Shown: positions 21,582-30,223, counted from the stretch's first letter. The stretch is 58,515 nucleotides of DNA from Methylobacterium aquaticum (GCF_001043915.1 NZ_LABX01000183.1:1-58515), one strand, 5' to 3'. The notes: generated by a model from the letters alone, not told the origin. Numbers and translations are program-made.

Positions 21582-23258
21582 GTGCCGTTTCCTGTTCTGC
21601 CCGCCCCCCTCGCCAAGGCCCTCGCCGACCGCGGCTACGAAGACCCGACACCGGTCCAGGCCGCCGTCCTCGAGCCCGAGACCGAGGGGCGCGACCTCGT
21701 CGTCTCGGCCCAGACCGGCTCCGGCAAGACCGTCGCCTATGGCCTCGCTCTCGCCCGCACGCTGCTGGGCGACGCCGAAATGCTGCCCGCGCCGGGTGCC
21801 CCGCTCGCGCTCGTGATCGCGCCGACCCGCGAGCTGGCGCTCCAGGTCCATCGCGAGCTGTCCTGGCTCTACGGCCCGGCCGGCGCCCGCGTCGTGTCCT
21901 GCGTCGGCGGCATGGATCCGCGGCGCGAGAGCCGCTGGCTCGCCGACGGCGTCCACATCGTGGTCGGGACCCCCGGCCGCCTGCGCGACCACCTCGAGCG
22001 CCGCAACCTCGACCCGACGGCGTTGCGCGCCGTGGTGCTCGACGAGGCCGACGAGATGCTGGATCTCGGCTTCCGCGAGGATCTGGAATTCATCCTCGGC
22101 ACCACCCCGGCCGAGCGGCGCACGCTGCTCTTCTCCGCCACCCTGCCGAAGGGCATCGTGGCGCTCGCCGAGTCCTACCAGCGTGACGCGATGCGGATCG
22201 CGGTGGCCGGCGAGACCAAGGGCCATGCCGACATCGAGTACCGCGCCTTCCGCATCCTGCCGCGGGAGACCGAGCTCGTGGTGGTCAACACCCTGCGCCA
22301 GATCGAGTCGCGCACCGCCATCGTGTTCTGCAACACCCGCAATTCGGTGCGCCACCTCCAGGCGGTGCTGACCGAGCGCGGCTTCCAGGCCGTGGCGCTC
22401 TCGGGCGAGCTCGGCCAGGGCGAGCGCAACGCCGCTCTCCAGGCCCTGCGCGACGGCCGCGCCCGGGTCTGCGTCGCCACCGACGTTGCCGCCCGCGGCA
22501 TCGACCTGCCGGGTCTGGGCCTCGTCATCCATGCCGAGCTGCCCAACGATTCCGAGGTGATGCAGCACCGCTCCGGCCGCACCGGCCGGGCCGGGCGCAA
22601 GGGCATCAGCGTGCTCCTGGTGCCGCCGTCCCGCCGCCGCCGCGCCGAGGAACTGATGGTCCGGGCCAACGTGGTCCCGGTCTGGTCCGGCCCGCCGCCG
22701 GCCGACGAGATCCGCGCCCTCGACCAGGAGCGCCTGCTGCTGGACCCGCTTGTCACCGACGAGGTGAGCGACGAGGATCGAGCGATGGCCCAGTCGCTGC
22801 TCGCCCAGCGCTCGGCCGAGGATCTCGCCGCTGCCCTGGTGCGCGCCTACCGCTCGCGCCTGCCGGCGCCCGAGGAGGTCACCGATCCGGGCTTCGCCAC
22901 CGGCCGCGGCGTGACTCCCCGCCGCGAGACCACGACCCGGGACGGCCCGCGCGCCCCGTTCGGGTCGAGCGTGTGGTTCCGCCTCAATGTCGGCCGGCGC
23001 GACAATGCCGATCCGCGCCGCCTGCTGCCGATGCTGTGCCGCCGCGGCGACGTGACCCGCGAGGAGATCGGCGCGATCCGCATCTTCGACCGCGAGACCA
23101 AGTTCGAGGTCCGCGGCGGCGCCGCCGAGCGCTTCGCCCATACCTTCCCGCGCACCGGCCCGGCCGACCTTCAGGTCGAAGCCCTGGCGGGCGCCGAGGC
23201 CGAGGTGTCGCCGCGCCCGCGCCAGCCCCGGCGCAACAACCACGCCCGGCGGGGGTAA
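21582..23258 (+). CDS. DEAD-box RNA helicase with DbpA-like C-terminal domain
   Basis: An ATP-dependent RNA helicase, probably acting on ribosomal or cold-structured RNA. All core motifs are visible: Q motif PTPVQAAVL, motif I AQTGSGKT, PTRELA, DEADEMLDLGF, SAT, a V-type VATDVAARGIDLP, and HRSGRTGRAG. After an extension, SVWFRLNVGRRDNADPRRLL...EEIGAIRIF is the DbpA RNA-binding fold that recognises RNA in DbpA/CsdA proteins. Length from the GTG at 21582 is 558 residues. An ATG at 21498 in the same frame is an alternative, but its extra residues (RRGSPPPEP..) look non-conserved. A 51-bp repeat starts 4 bases after its stop. Confidence 0.9.
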   Translation: MPFPVLPAPLAKALADRGYEDPTPVQAAVLEPETEGRDLVVSAQTGSGKTVAYGLALARTLLGDAEMLPAPGAPLALVIAPTRELALQVHRELSWLYGPAGARVVSCVGGMDPRRESRWLADGVHIVVGTPGRLRDHLERRNLDPTALRAVVLDEADEMLDLGFREDLEFILGTTPAERRTLLFSATLPKGIVALAESYQRDAMRIAVAGETKGHADIEYRAFRILPRETELVVVNTLRQIESRTAIVFCNTRNSVRHLQAVLTERGFQAVALSGELGQGERNAALQALRDGRARVCVATDVAARGIDLPGLGLVIHAELPNDSEVMQHRSGRTGRAGRKGISVLLVPPSRRRRAEELMVRANVVPVWSGPPPADEIRALDQERLLLDPLVTDEVSDEDRAMAQSLLAQRSAEDLAAALVRAYRSRLPAPEEVTDPGFATGRGVTPRRETTTRDGPRAPFGSSVWFRLNVGRRDNADPRRLLPMLCRRGDVTREEIGAIRIFDRETKFEVRGGAAERFAHTFPRTGPADLQVEALAGAEAEVSPRPRQPRRNNHARRG

Positions 23259-23262
23259 GACC

Positions 23263-23312
23263 AACGGTCGAAAGAAAACGACCTTTGGTGCCGTTCGCGA
23301 ATTTTTGCCAAG
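23263..23312 (+). repeat. 51-bp class repeat F, copy 1, directly after the helicase stop
   Basis: The sequence beginning CAACGGTCG..., with GGTCG and CGACC arms around AAAGAAAA, is nearly identical (about 48 of 51 positions) to the reverse complement of 40991-41041. It starts 4 bases after the helicase stop codon. Extended pairing CCAA.GGTCG / CGACC.TTGG makes a 10-bp stem with one mismatch, compatible with a terminator or 3' mRNA hairpin. Further partial similarity to the 40.85 kb region continues to about 23440. Confidence 0.8.
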
Positions 23313-23464
23313 TCTCGAATTGTCTCGAAGCCCACAATCCCGGACATCTGGGCTTGGCATCGACAAGTCGAGATGGAGCAACGGCCGCGTCAATCTCGGG
23401 CCTGCCCGGGATCGAATCGATGCGTCAGCATCGTCGGCCGTTGGTACAAGACCACCCCCTTGAT

Positions 23465-23647
23465 CCCTCCCCCCTCTGCGGGGGAGGGTGCCCCGCGAAG
23501 TGAGGCGGGAGAGGGGACGCCGTTTCCGGAGAGGTCGCGACCGTGGTGTCGGGCACCTCGTCCTGAAGCGTCGCGCTGTCCCTCTCGGCGGGACTTCGTC
23601 CCGCTGCGCTCACTGCACTCGCCACCCTCCCCCGCAGAGGGGAGAGG
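23465..23647. repeat. inverted pair of the GC-rich 24-bp hairpin (copies 3 and 4)
   Basis: Copy 3 (23465-23488) is the exact reverse complement of the copies at 37-60 and 16566-16589. Copy 4 (23624-23647) is in the forward sense with one change. Between them is a third hairpin, GCGGGAC-TTC-GTCCCGC (23588-23604). The 183-bp block has no gene and looks like a composite intergenic repeat in the 422-base gap after the helicase. Confidence 0.75.
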
Positions 23648-23680
23648 GAATCGTGCCCGGCCAGCTCAATGAGGGCCCCG

Positions 23681-24559
23681 ATGAGCGACACCGTCGAGAT
23701 CCGCCACCGCGACACCACCGCCCGCCTCGCCCTCCACGGGGCCGAGCCGGTTTCCTGGCGGGTCGGCGGCACCGAGTACCTGTGGGAGGGCGATCCGGCA
23801 CATTGGAACCGGCACGCGCCCTGGCTCTTTCCGGTCGTCGGCGCCTCTGCCGGAGGCGCCGTCACGGTGGCGGGCCGCGCCTATCCGATGGCGCAGCACG
23901 GCTTCGCCCGCGACAGCCTGTTTGCGGTGGTGGCGCAGGCCGGGGACCAGGTGACCCTGCGCCTGGCCGACACGCCGGCCTCCCGGACGTCCTACCCCTT
24001 CGCCTTCCGCCTCGACATCACCGCCACGGTGCGGGACGGGGCACTGTCCTTCGCCTGCGAGATCCACAATCCGGGAGCCGACCCGCTGCCCTACGGGCTC
24101 GGCTTCCACCCGGCTTTCCCGTGGCCCTTCGCCGGTGGTGAGCGGGCGGCCGGGGGCGGCTATGCGGTGCGCTTCGCGCATCCCGAGCGACCGGCGGTGC
24201 CGGAGGTGGGGGTCGGCGGGCTCCTGGTCCGCAGCGAGCGGACGCTGCCCCTCGCCGGCGACACCCTGCCCCTCGATCCGGCGATGTTCACCGAGGCCCT
24301 GGTCTTTCTCGACGCCCGCAGCCGGGCGATGCGCTTCACCGCGCCCTCCGGCGCCGCCATCGCCCTCGAGGTGGAGGATTTTCCCCATCTGGCGGTGTGG
24401 ACGAAGCCGACCGCGCCGTTCCTGTCCCTCGAATGCTGGACCGGGCACGCCGACTGGATGGGCTTCTCCGGCGAGCTGGCGGCGCGTGATTCGCAACGCC
24501 TGCTGGCCCCGGGCGCCAGCGCCCGCCACGGCGTGACCTTGCGCTTCAGCCCTGCCTGA
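23681..24559 (+). CDS. aldose 1-epimerase family protein (LacX-like)
   Basis: The 292-residue protein has the galactose mutarotase-like beta-sandwich pattern: GAEPVSWRVGGTEYLWEGDPAHWNRHAPWLFP at the N-terminus, a MAQHGFARDSLF block whose His is typical of the active site, YPFAFRLDITATV, and GLGFHPAFPWP with the second conserved His. Such enzymes interconvert sugar anomers, and the LacX subgroup is of uncertain substrate. Start: the ATG at 23681 (MSDTVEIRH) is preferred; one at 23669 adds four residues. It is separated from the helicase by a repeat-rich gap and from xerC by 70 bases. Confidence 0.87.
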   Translation: MSDTVEIRHRDTTARLALHGAEPVSWRVGGTEYLWEGDPAHWNRHAPWLFPVVGASAGGAVTVAGRAYPMAQHGFARDSLFAVVAQAGDQVTLRLADTPASRTSYPFAFRLDITATVRDGALSFACEIHNPGADPLPYGLGFHPAFPWPFAGGERAAGGGYAVRFAHPERPAVPEVGVGGLLVRSERTLPLAGDTLPLDPAMFTEALVFLDARSRAMRFTAPSGAAIALEVEDFPHLAVWTKPTAPFLSLECWTGHADWMGFSGELAARDSQRLLAPGASARHGVTLRFSPA

Positions 24560-24629
24560 CCGGGGCGTCAACCCGCCGTCAACCGGGTCCGGGGCCTACT
24601 CGGCTCCCCCAACCGGAGCCCGGTCCCCG

Positions 24630-25595
24630 ATGTCCGATGCCGAACCCGCCGACCTGCTCCTGCCCGGCGCCCCCGACGTGCGGGCGGCCGCGATCGCCTG
24701 GCTCGACGGGCTGGCCTCGGAGCGGCGGCTGTCGTCGAACACCGTCGAGGCGTATCGGCGTGACCTGCGCCAGTTCCTCACCCATCTGGCCAAGGGGGGC
24801 AGGAACCCCGACATCCCGACCCTGATCGGGCTCAAGCCCCGCGACGTGCGCGGCTTCATGGCGGCGCGGCGCCAGGACGGCATCGGCGGGCGCAGCCTGA
24901 TGCGGGCGCTGGCAGGCCTGCGCTCCTTCGCCCGCCACCTCGACCGGGAGGGGCATGGCAGCGTGGCGGCGCTCGCGGCAGTGCGCTCACCCAAGGTCGA
25001 GCGGCGCCTGCCCCGCCCGCTTCCGGTCAGCGCGGCGATCGCGATGGCGAGCCCCGACATCCGGGCCGGCGAGGAGCGCCCGGCCTGGGTGCTGGCCCGG
25101 GACGCCGCGGTGCTGGCGCTCCTCTACGGTTCGGGCCTGCGCATCTCGGAGGCGCTCGGCCTCACGCGGCGCGACGCGCCGACCCGCGGGATCGACGCCG
25201 TGACGGTGGTGGGCAAGGGCCAGAAGACCCGCAGCGTGCCGGTGATCGCCCAGGTCCAGGCCGCCGTGGACGAGTACCTCAAGCTCTGTCCCTACGCTTT
25301 GCCGCCGGAGGGGCCGCTCTTCGTCGGCGCCAAGGGCGGTCCGCTCTCGCCGCGCATCGTGCAGCTCGCCGTCGCCTCGATGCGCGGGGCGCTGGGCCTG
25401 CCCTCGACGGCGACGCCGCACGCCCTGCGCCATTCCTTCGCCAGCCACCTGCTGGCCCGCCAGGGCGACCTCCGGGCGATCCAGGAACTGCTGGGCCACG
25501 CCTCCCTGGCGACGACGCAGGTCTACACCAAGGTCGATGCCGCCCGCCTGCTCGACGCCTTCGACGCCGCCCATCCGCGGGCGCGCGCCTCCTGA
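24630..25595 (+). CDS. xerC: tyrosine recombinase XerC
   Basis: A site-specific recombinase that, with XerD, resolves chromosome dimers at dif. The 321 residues include an N-terminal SAM-like domain (NTVEAYRRDLRQFLTHL) and the catalytic domain with Arg in YGSGLRISEALGL. A Lys-bearing strand (VVGKGQKTRSVPV), HALRHSFASHLL (His/Arg), LLGHASLATTQ (His) and the nucleophile Tyr in VYTKVD complete the set. All six catalytic positions are present. It could also be a XerC-like integrase, but the length and context of housekeeping genes favour XerC. It is convergent with the MFS gene, 7 bases between stops. Confidence 0.92.
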   Translation: MSDAEPADLLLPGAPDVRAAAIAWLDGLASERRLSSNTVEAYRRDLRQFLTHLAKGGRNPDIPTLIGLKPRDVRGFMAARRQDGIGGRSLMRALAGLRSFARHLDREGHGSVAALAAVRSPKVERRLPRPLPVSAAIAMASPDIRAGEERPAWVLARDAAVLALLYGSGLRISEALGLTRRDAPTRGIDAVTVVGKGQKTRSVPVIAQVQAAVDEYLKLCPYALPPEGPLFVGAKGGPLSPRIVQLAVASMRGALGLPSTATPHALRHSFASHLLARQGDLRAIQELLGHASLATTQVYTKVDAARLLDAFDAAHPRARAS

Positions 25596-25602
25596 GAGCG
25601 GG

Positions 25603-27066
25603 TCACTCCGCCGGAACCTCGCGGGCGCGCCCGAGGGCGACGTGCGGCACCAGGAGCGCGGTGGCGAAGGCCGCCGCGGAGATGAGCAGCACCGCCCAGA
25701 AGGTCTGGTGCAAGGCATGCTGGAGCACCAGGCGCACGGTCTCGGCCTCGCCGGGCAGGCCGCCCGCTGCCAGCGCCTGCTGGAGGCTGTCCGCCGTGAC
25801 GGTGCTGCCCCCCGCCGACAGCCCGTGATTGAGCACCGCGCCGAACAAAGTGGCACCGAGCGTGCTGCCGAGGTTGCGCGAGAAGATGTTCGAGGCGGTG
25901 GCGCTGCCGCGCTGGGTCCAGGGCACGATCTCCTGGATCAGCATCAGGGCGGCGTTGCTGAGCAGGCCCATGCCGAAGCCCATGACGAGCGAGCCGATCC
26001 CGGCCTGGATCGGCGTGCTGCCGGGCCGGAGCGTCACGAAGGCCAGCGCGCCGAGCGGCAGCAGCAACCCGCCGGCGACCAGGATGCGGCGCAGGCCGAA
26101 CCGGTGCAGGTTGCGCGCCGCCAGGGTCGCGCCCATCGGCCAGCCGAGCACCATCACGGTGAGCGCCATGCCGGCAACGATCGGCGTCTGGCCGAGAACG
26201 CCCTGCACGTACATCGGCAGGAAGGTGGTGAGCCCGATCAGCGCCATGCCGGCAAGCAGCGAGGTGGCGTTGGCGGCGGCGATCGGCCGGCGGCGCCAGA
26301 TCGCGGCGTCGATCACCGGCTCTTGCGCCCGCCGCTCCTGGAACGCCAGCACCAGGGCGGCGATCAGCCCGAGGCCGGCGGCGAGGCCGACGACGGGCCA
26401 GCGCCCCTCGCCGGCCTCGGTCAGGGCCACCATCAGGCCCGCGACCGTCAGGGTGAACAGGGCGGCGCCCGCCGCGTCGACCGGCCGGCGCTCGCGCCGC
26501 TCGCCCTCGTGCAGGAAGGCGACGAACAGGCCCGAGGCGACGAGGCCGACCGGCAGGTTGATCCAGAAGATCCACGACCACGAGGCATGGGCGACGATGA
26601 AGCCCCCCGCCACCGGCCCGACCACCGCCGAGACCGCCCAGACGCTGGCGAGGAAGCCCTGGATCCGCCCGCGCTCCTGCGCGGTGTAGAGGTCGCCCAC
26701 GATGGTCAGCGAGACCGGCTGGATCGCGCCCGCGCCGATGCCCTGGATCAGCCGGAACGCGATCATCGCCGGCATCGACCAGGCGAAGCCGCACAACAGC
26801 GAGGCGATGAGGAAGACCGCGATGCCGGCGAGCAGCACGGGCTTGCGGCCGTGGATGTCGGCGAGCTTGCCGAACACGATCGTGGCGGCGGTCTGGGTCA
26901 GGAGGAAGCCCGAGAACACCCAGGCATAGAGCGACAGCCCACCGAGCTCGCCGACGATGCCCGGCATCGCCGTGGAGATGATGGTCGCCTCGATCGCCAC
27001 CATCGCCATCGCGGCCATGACGGCGGCGATCACGAGGGGACGGCGCGTCGTCCGGGAAGTGGTCAT
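25603..27066 (-). CDS. MFS multidrug exporter (DHA2, EmrB/QacA type)
   Basis: A 487-residue major facilitator with about 14 hydrophobic segments. The N-terminus MAMVAIEATIISTAMPGIVGEL contains the DHA2-type helix 1 pattern. Loop 2-3 carries GKLADIHGRKPVL (motif A, G-x-L-aD-r-xGrkp). The segment around IGAGAIQPVSLTIVGDLY is the usual DHA2 helix 4-5 region. It would export drugs or metabolites by proton antiport. The Lrp-type regulator 117 bases upstream is on the same strand and may or may not control it. Confidence 0.88.
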   Translation of the reverse strand: MTTSRTTRRPLVIAAVMAAMAMVAIEATIISTAMPGIVGELGGLSLYAWVFSGFLLTQTAATIVFGKLADIHGRKPVLLAGIAVFLIASLLCGFAWSMPAMIAFRLIQGIGAGAIQPVSLTIVGDLYTAQERGRIQGFLASVWAVSAVVGPVAGGFIVAHASWSWIFWINLPVGLVASGLFVAFLHEGERRERRPVDAAGAALFTLTVAGLMVALTEAGEGRWPVVGLAAGLGLIAALVLAFQERRAQEPVIDAAIWRRRPIAAANATSLLAGMALIGLTTFLPMYVQGVLGQTPIVAGMALTVMVLGWPMGATLAARNLHRFGLRRILVAGGLLLPLGALAFVTLRPGSTPIQAGIGSLVMGFGMGLLSNAALMLIQEIVPWTQRGSATASNIFSRNLGSTLGATLFGAVLNHGLSAGGSTVTADSLQQALAAGGLPGEAETVRLVLQHALHQTFWAVLLISAAAFATALLVPHVALGRAREVPAE

Positions 27067-27183
27067 GGTCGCGGGCTTCGTCGGGCAGGGGAGGGGACGA
27101 TGGCCGCAGCTAAACCGATCGGGCCGGAAAGCAACCGTCGCCCGGCGCAGGCCAGACCCGCGCCATCGTGACTCGCCTTTGTC

Positions 27184-27660
27184 TTACTCGGCGTAAGTCA
27201 CCGGCAGTGCCGTCGTGTACTTGATTCGCTCCATGGCAAAGGCCGAGCTGACGTCGTAAAGCTCGACTGACTGGATCAGCCGCTTGTAGACCCGGTCGTA
27301 GGCCGCGATGTCGGGCACGACGATGCGCAGCAGGTAATCGATCTCGCCGCTCATGCGGTAGAACTCGACCACTTCGGGGATCGCCACCACGGCGGCGCAG
27401 AAGCGCTCGGCCCAGTCGGCATTGTGCCGGTTGGTCCGCACCGAGACGAACACCGTGACGCCGACCCGCATCCGGTCGGGATCGAGGAGCGCCACCCGGC
27501 GCTGGATCACCCCTTGCGCCTCCATCTTCTGGATCCGCCGCCAGCACGGCGAGGTCGATAGGCCGACCCGGGCGGCGATCGCCTCGAGCGAATCGGCCGC
27601 GTTCTCCTGAAGACACAACAGGATTTTCCGATCGAACTCGTCCACGCAAAAATTCTCCAA
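27184..27660 (-). CDS. Lrp/AsnC-family transcriptional regulator
   Basis: A 158-residue Lrp-type regulator with an N-terminal winged HTH (about 6-60: DEFDRKILLCLQENAADSL...AARVGLSTSPCWRRIQKMEAQGVI). The C-terminal RAM/AsnC ligand domain (about 70-150, VFVSVRTNRHN..., GEIDYLLRIVVPD) usually senses an amino acid. A 17-bp dyad (27675-27691) lies 15 bases upstream of the start. It faces away from the DUF6356 gene, so this 159-base divergent gap likely carries control sites for both. Confidence 0.92.
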   Translation of the reverse strand: MENFCVDEFDRKILLCLQENAADSLEAIAARVGLSTSPCWRRIQKMEAQGVIQRRVALLDPDRMRVGVTVFVSVRTNRHNADWAERFCAAVVAIPEVVEFYRMSGEIDYLLRIVVPDIAAYDRVYKRLIQSVELYDVSSAFAMERIKYTTALPVTYAE

Positions 27661-27674
27661 TCTTCCGCATGATA

Positions 27675-27691
27675 GCGCAATCAGATTGCGC
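27675..27691. promoter_or_regulatory. dyad GCGCAAT-CAG-ATTGCGC, candidate Lrp operator
   Basis: Perfect 7-bp half sites around a 3-base centre, in the divergent gap between the Lrp gene and the DUF6356 gene, 15 bases upstream of the Lrp ATG. Autoregulation from such a site is common in this family; the assignment is by position only. Confidence 0.45.
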
Positions 27692-27819
27692 CTTCATCCG
27701 GAAGACAGGGAAATTTCGCAATCCGTCTTCGCGGCGTCCGTGCGATTCTGATTCTGCCTTCCAAGACCTCAAGACTCCCTTCGAGATCTCAAGACTCCCA
27801 AGGATCCCCGAGAACCGCC

Positions 27820-28071
27820 ATGTCGAAGCTGTCCTTCTCCGAGCATCCGGCCTCCGTCGGCGAGACCTATTTCGAGCATATGGGCGTCGCCACCGGCTTC
27901 GGGCTCAGCATGATCGCCGGCGGGCTGGCCTGCCTGGTGCACGGGATCCTGCCCTTCGCCTTCACCAGCACCGGCTCGCGCACGATTTGTCGCCTGCACG
28001 ACCGCATGGTGGCGAATCGCAGCCGCACCGCCCGGCACCGGGCCGAGGCCCCGTCCGCCGTCTCGGCCTGA
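27820..28071 (+). CDS. DUF6356-family small membrane protein
   Basis: An 83-residue protein beginning MSKLSFSEHPASVGETYFEHM, then a single hydrophobic stretch (MIAGGLACLVHGILPFAF, about 31-48), a TSTGSRTI motif and a basic tail. The N-terminal ...HPASVGETY and the C-terminal TSTGS.TI patterns are those of a small family of unknown function (DUF6356) in alphaproteobacteria. It is divergent from the Lrp gene, which might regulate it. No function can be assigned. Confidence 0.75.
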   Translation: MSKLSFSEHPASVGETYFEHMGVATGFGLSMIAGGLACLVHGILPFAFTSTGSRTICRLHDRMVANRSRTARHRAEAPSAVSA

Positions 28072-28099
28072 GGCCCGAAGCCCCGGTCACGGCTTGACG

Positions 28100-28181
28100 T
28101 GTCCGGGGTATTTCCGGACCCTGGCTCCGACACGGTCCCGGCGGGCGCTCTCCCTGAGCGCCCGGACAGGGGCCGGGAACC
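28100..28181 (+). promoter_or_regulatory. structured leader upstream of the ABC substrate-binding protein
   Basis: Stem 1: GTCCGG / CCGGAC near 28100-28118 with a GGTATTT loop. Stem 2 is nested: outer GGTCCCGGC (28134-28142) with GCCGGGAACC (28172-28181, one bulged base), inner GGGCGCTC (28143-28150) with GAGCGCCC (28156-28163) around a TCCCT loop, and a one-sided internal loop GGACAGGG (28164-28171). A GGGAGA ribosome site follows before the ATG at 28197. It may be a cis-regulatory RNA or a terminator for the gene before it; it fits no riboswitch consensus I know. Confidence 0.4.
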
Positions 28182-28196
28182 AGGGAGAATCCGCCC

Positions 28197-29198
28197 ATGC
28201 CGTTCCTCAGGCGCGCCCTCGGTGCGCTGGCCGTCGCGCTCGGCCTCGCCACGTTGCCTGCGAAAGCCGAGACCGGCGAGGTGCGCTTCACCCGCCAGCC
28301 CGGCCTGATCTACATGCCGATGGTGCTGGCCGAGCAGCAGCGTCTGGTCGAGAAGCACGTCGCATCGGCCGGCCTCGGCGACGTGAAGGTGAGCTGGGTC
28401 ACCCTGACCAGCGGCGGCGCCTCGGTCGATGCGCTGATCTCCGGCAACGTCGATTTCGTCACCAGCGGCGCCACCAACCTGCTGCTCGCCTGGGACCGCA
28501 CCCGCGGCGAGGTGAAGGGGCTGGCGGCCTCGGCCGGCGCGCCGATGATGCTCGTCACCCGCAACCCGGCGGTGAAGACGCTCGCCGACTTCTCGGCCAA
28601 GGACCGGATCGCGGTGCCGACCGTGAAGGTCTCGGCCCAGGCCGTGATGCTCCAGATCGCCGCCGAGCGCCAATTCGGCGAGGCCGGCCGCAACAAGCTC
28701 GACGCGATCACCGTGCAGCTCGGCCATCCCGATGCGGTCGGGGCGCTGCTCGGGGGCACCAGCGAGGTCAACAGCCACTTCTCGCTGCCGCCCTACCAGC
28801 AGATCGAGCTGAAGGACCCGAAGATCCACGTCGTGCTCAACTCCTACGACGTGGTCGGCGGTCCTCTGAGCAACGCCATCGTGTTCGGCCGCGGCAAGTT
28901 CATGGACCAGAACCCGAAGACGACCGCCGCGGTACTCGCCGCCATCGACGAGGCCAACGCGCTCATCCGCGACGATCCGAAGAAGGCGGCCGAGATCTAC
29001 CTCGCCGCCACCAAGGAGAAGTTCGAGCCCGACGAACTCGTCGCGATGATGAGACAGCCGGGCGTCGTCTTCTCGGCCACGCCCTACGGCACCATGTTGC
29101 AGGCCGACCACCTGGTGAAGGCCGGGGTGCTGAAGAACCGGCCGAAGACCTGGACGGACTTCTTCGCCAAGGCGGTGCACGATCGGCCCGGCACCTGA
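28197..29198 (+). CDS. ABC transporter substrate-binding protein, NitT/TauT (SsuA/THI5-like)
   Basis: A periplasmic binding protein of 333 residues with an N-terminal signal peptide (basic MPFLRRALG, hydrophobic core, cleavage after LPAKA near residue 23). The mature part has the SsuA/THI5-like features VRFTRQPGLIYMPMVLAEQQRLVEKH, TSGGASVDALISGNVDFVTSG and LNSYDVVGG. The class binds aliphatic sulfonates, nitrate or pyrimidine-like compounds; the ligand is unknown. No permease or ATPase gene is next to it, so it is an orphan or works with a transporter elsewhere. A structured leader precedes it. Confidence 0.85.
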   Translation: MPFLRRALGALAVALGLATLPAKAETGEVRFTRQPGLIYMPMVLAEQQRLVEKHVASAGLGDVKVSWVTLTSGGASVDALISGNVDFVTSGATNLLLAWDRTRGEVKGLAASAGAPMMLVTRNPAVKTLADFSAKDRIAVPTVKVSAQAVMLQIAAERQFGEAGRNKLDAITVQLGHPDAVGALLGGTSEVNSHFSLPPYQQIELKDPKIHVVLNSYDVVGGPLSNAIVFGRGKFMDQNPKTTAAVLAAIDEANALIRDDPKKAAEIYLAATKEKFEPDELVAMMRQPGVVFSATPYGTMLQADHLVKAGVLKNRPKTWTDFFAKAVHDRPGT

Positions 29199-29207
29199 GC
29201 CGGCCGT

Positions 29208-29546
29208 TCAGCGCGGCAGGATGTTCGATCCGGCGCGGCCGAGGGTCCGCTCGCCGAGGTCGCATTCCGGGGTGCTGGTGACCGGAAACGCGACGGCACC
29301 GGAGGCCGAGGCGCCGCCGGTGCCGTAGCCGTAGGCGGTGCGGCCCCAGCCGCTCGCCGCCCGTACCGGACGGGCGCCCGGGCGCGGCGCGGCGCCGACG
29401 ACGTCGTGGTCGAACGGCGTCCAGAGGCGGCAATCGTAGCCGGGCAGGCCCGGCACGGCCGGGCCGACGGGGGCGCGATGTGGCGGAGCCGCGACGGCGA
29501 GGGTCGGCAGCAGGAGCGCGGCGATGATGACGGCGCTTCGGATCAT
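29208..29546 (-). CDS. small secreted protein of unknown function
   Basis: A 112-residue product with a signal peptide (MIRSAVIIAALLLPTLAVAA, cleaved near 20-22). The mature part is Pro/Gly-rich with two cysteines (YDCRLW and PECDLG) that could form a disulfide. It reads leftward and is convergent with the substrate-binding protein, whose stop is 9 bases away. I do not recognise the family. The start is the only ATG that gives a clean signal peptide. Confidence 0.6.
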   Translation of the reverse strand: MIRSAVIIAALLLPTLAVAAPPHRAPVGPAVPGLPGYDCRLWTPFDHDVVGAAPRPGARPVRAASGWGRTAYGYGTGGASASGAVAFPVTSTPECDLGERTLGRAGSNILPR

Positions 29547-29724
29547 GCCCTGGTCTCCCCGGCGCCTCGGCCGTGGGTCTGGAGATAGGCGGGTCCGGGC
29601 GGCGTGCCAACGGGTCATGGCAAGGGTCATCGCACGGGTCATGGCGATGTCGGATGAAGCCCGTGTGTCGGGCGCGGCGAGCCGCGTTCCCGCGCCAGCC
29701 GACCCAGCGTCACCCCGCCCTGGA

Positions 29725-29844
29725 TCTCGTCCTGAGCAGCCGGCGATCGGAGATCGATGGGCCTCAACGGAGGAGCCAGGGATCTCGGAGGTTTCTGGAG
29801 CCTTCCGTCGAGGCTGCCGCAAGCGGCAGCACCTCAGGATGAGG
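29725..29844. repeat. MITE-like 120-bp element, degenerate copy
   Basis: The right end GCACCTCAGGATGAGG (29829-29844) is identical to the right end of the element at 32239-32345. The left end (29725-29740) matches the inverted repeat at 12 of 16 positions. Interior blocks such as TTCCGTCGAGGCTGCC resemble the other copy. It lies in the 362-base gap between two leftward secreted-protein genes; the rest of that gap shows no gene. Confidence 0.75.
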
Positions 29845-29908
29845 TCCAGGATAGGATCGAGCGGATGCCGCCCTGCAATCGAGCCGGCAACTCGCTCTCG
29901 GACAACAC

Positions 29909-30223
29909 TCAGTCCCGGCAGGTGATGCGGATCGGGCGGTCCGAGGTCTTCACGGCCGGGGCTGCCTCGATCGCGCCGGTATACTCGTCCTGGGCGGCGA
30001 CGCCGAAGGAGGCCGACTTGGCGTAGCCCTGCGACTCGCACCAGGCATCCGCCACCACCTGGCCGCACTCGCCGCCGGTGGTCAGGCATTCGGCGACGCC
30101 GTAGCCGTCGCTGGAGGGAATCAGGAACGTCTTCTCCACGCCGGTGCCCTGCGATGCAGCCAGCGCCGGCACGGCGGAGACCAGGACACCGAGGGCGCTG
30201 AGGACGGCGAGCGTGCGACGCAT
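29909..30223 (-). CDS. small secreted protein of unknown function
   Basis: A 104-residue protein with a clear signal peptide (MRRTLAVLSALGVLVSAVPALA, about 1-22). The mature part contains three cysteines in VAECLTTGGECGQVVADAWC and a fourth in the C-terminal ITCRD, suggesting two disulfides. A GGTTTTTCCC stretch lies before the ATG. Proteins of this style are common in Methylobacterium-like genomes but I do not know a function. Confidence 0.65.
   Translation of the reverse strand: MRRTLAVLSALGVLVSAVPALAASQGTGVEKTFLIPSSDGYGVAECLTTGGECGQVVADAWCESQGYAKSASFGVAAQDEYTGAIEAAPAVKTSDRPIRITCRD

Noticed and set aside
28100..28181. TPP or cobalamin riboswitch before the THI5-like binding protein
   Set aside because: The conserved CUGAGA/ACCC and GAACC...GCGUAGGG parts of TPP switches, and the B12-box of cobalamin switches, are absent; only generic hairpins are seen.
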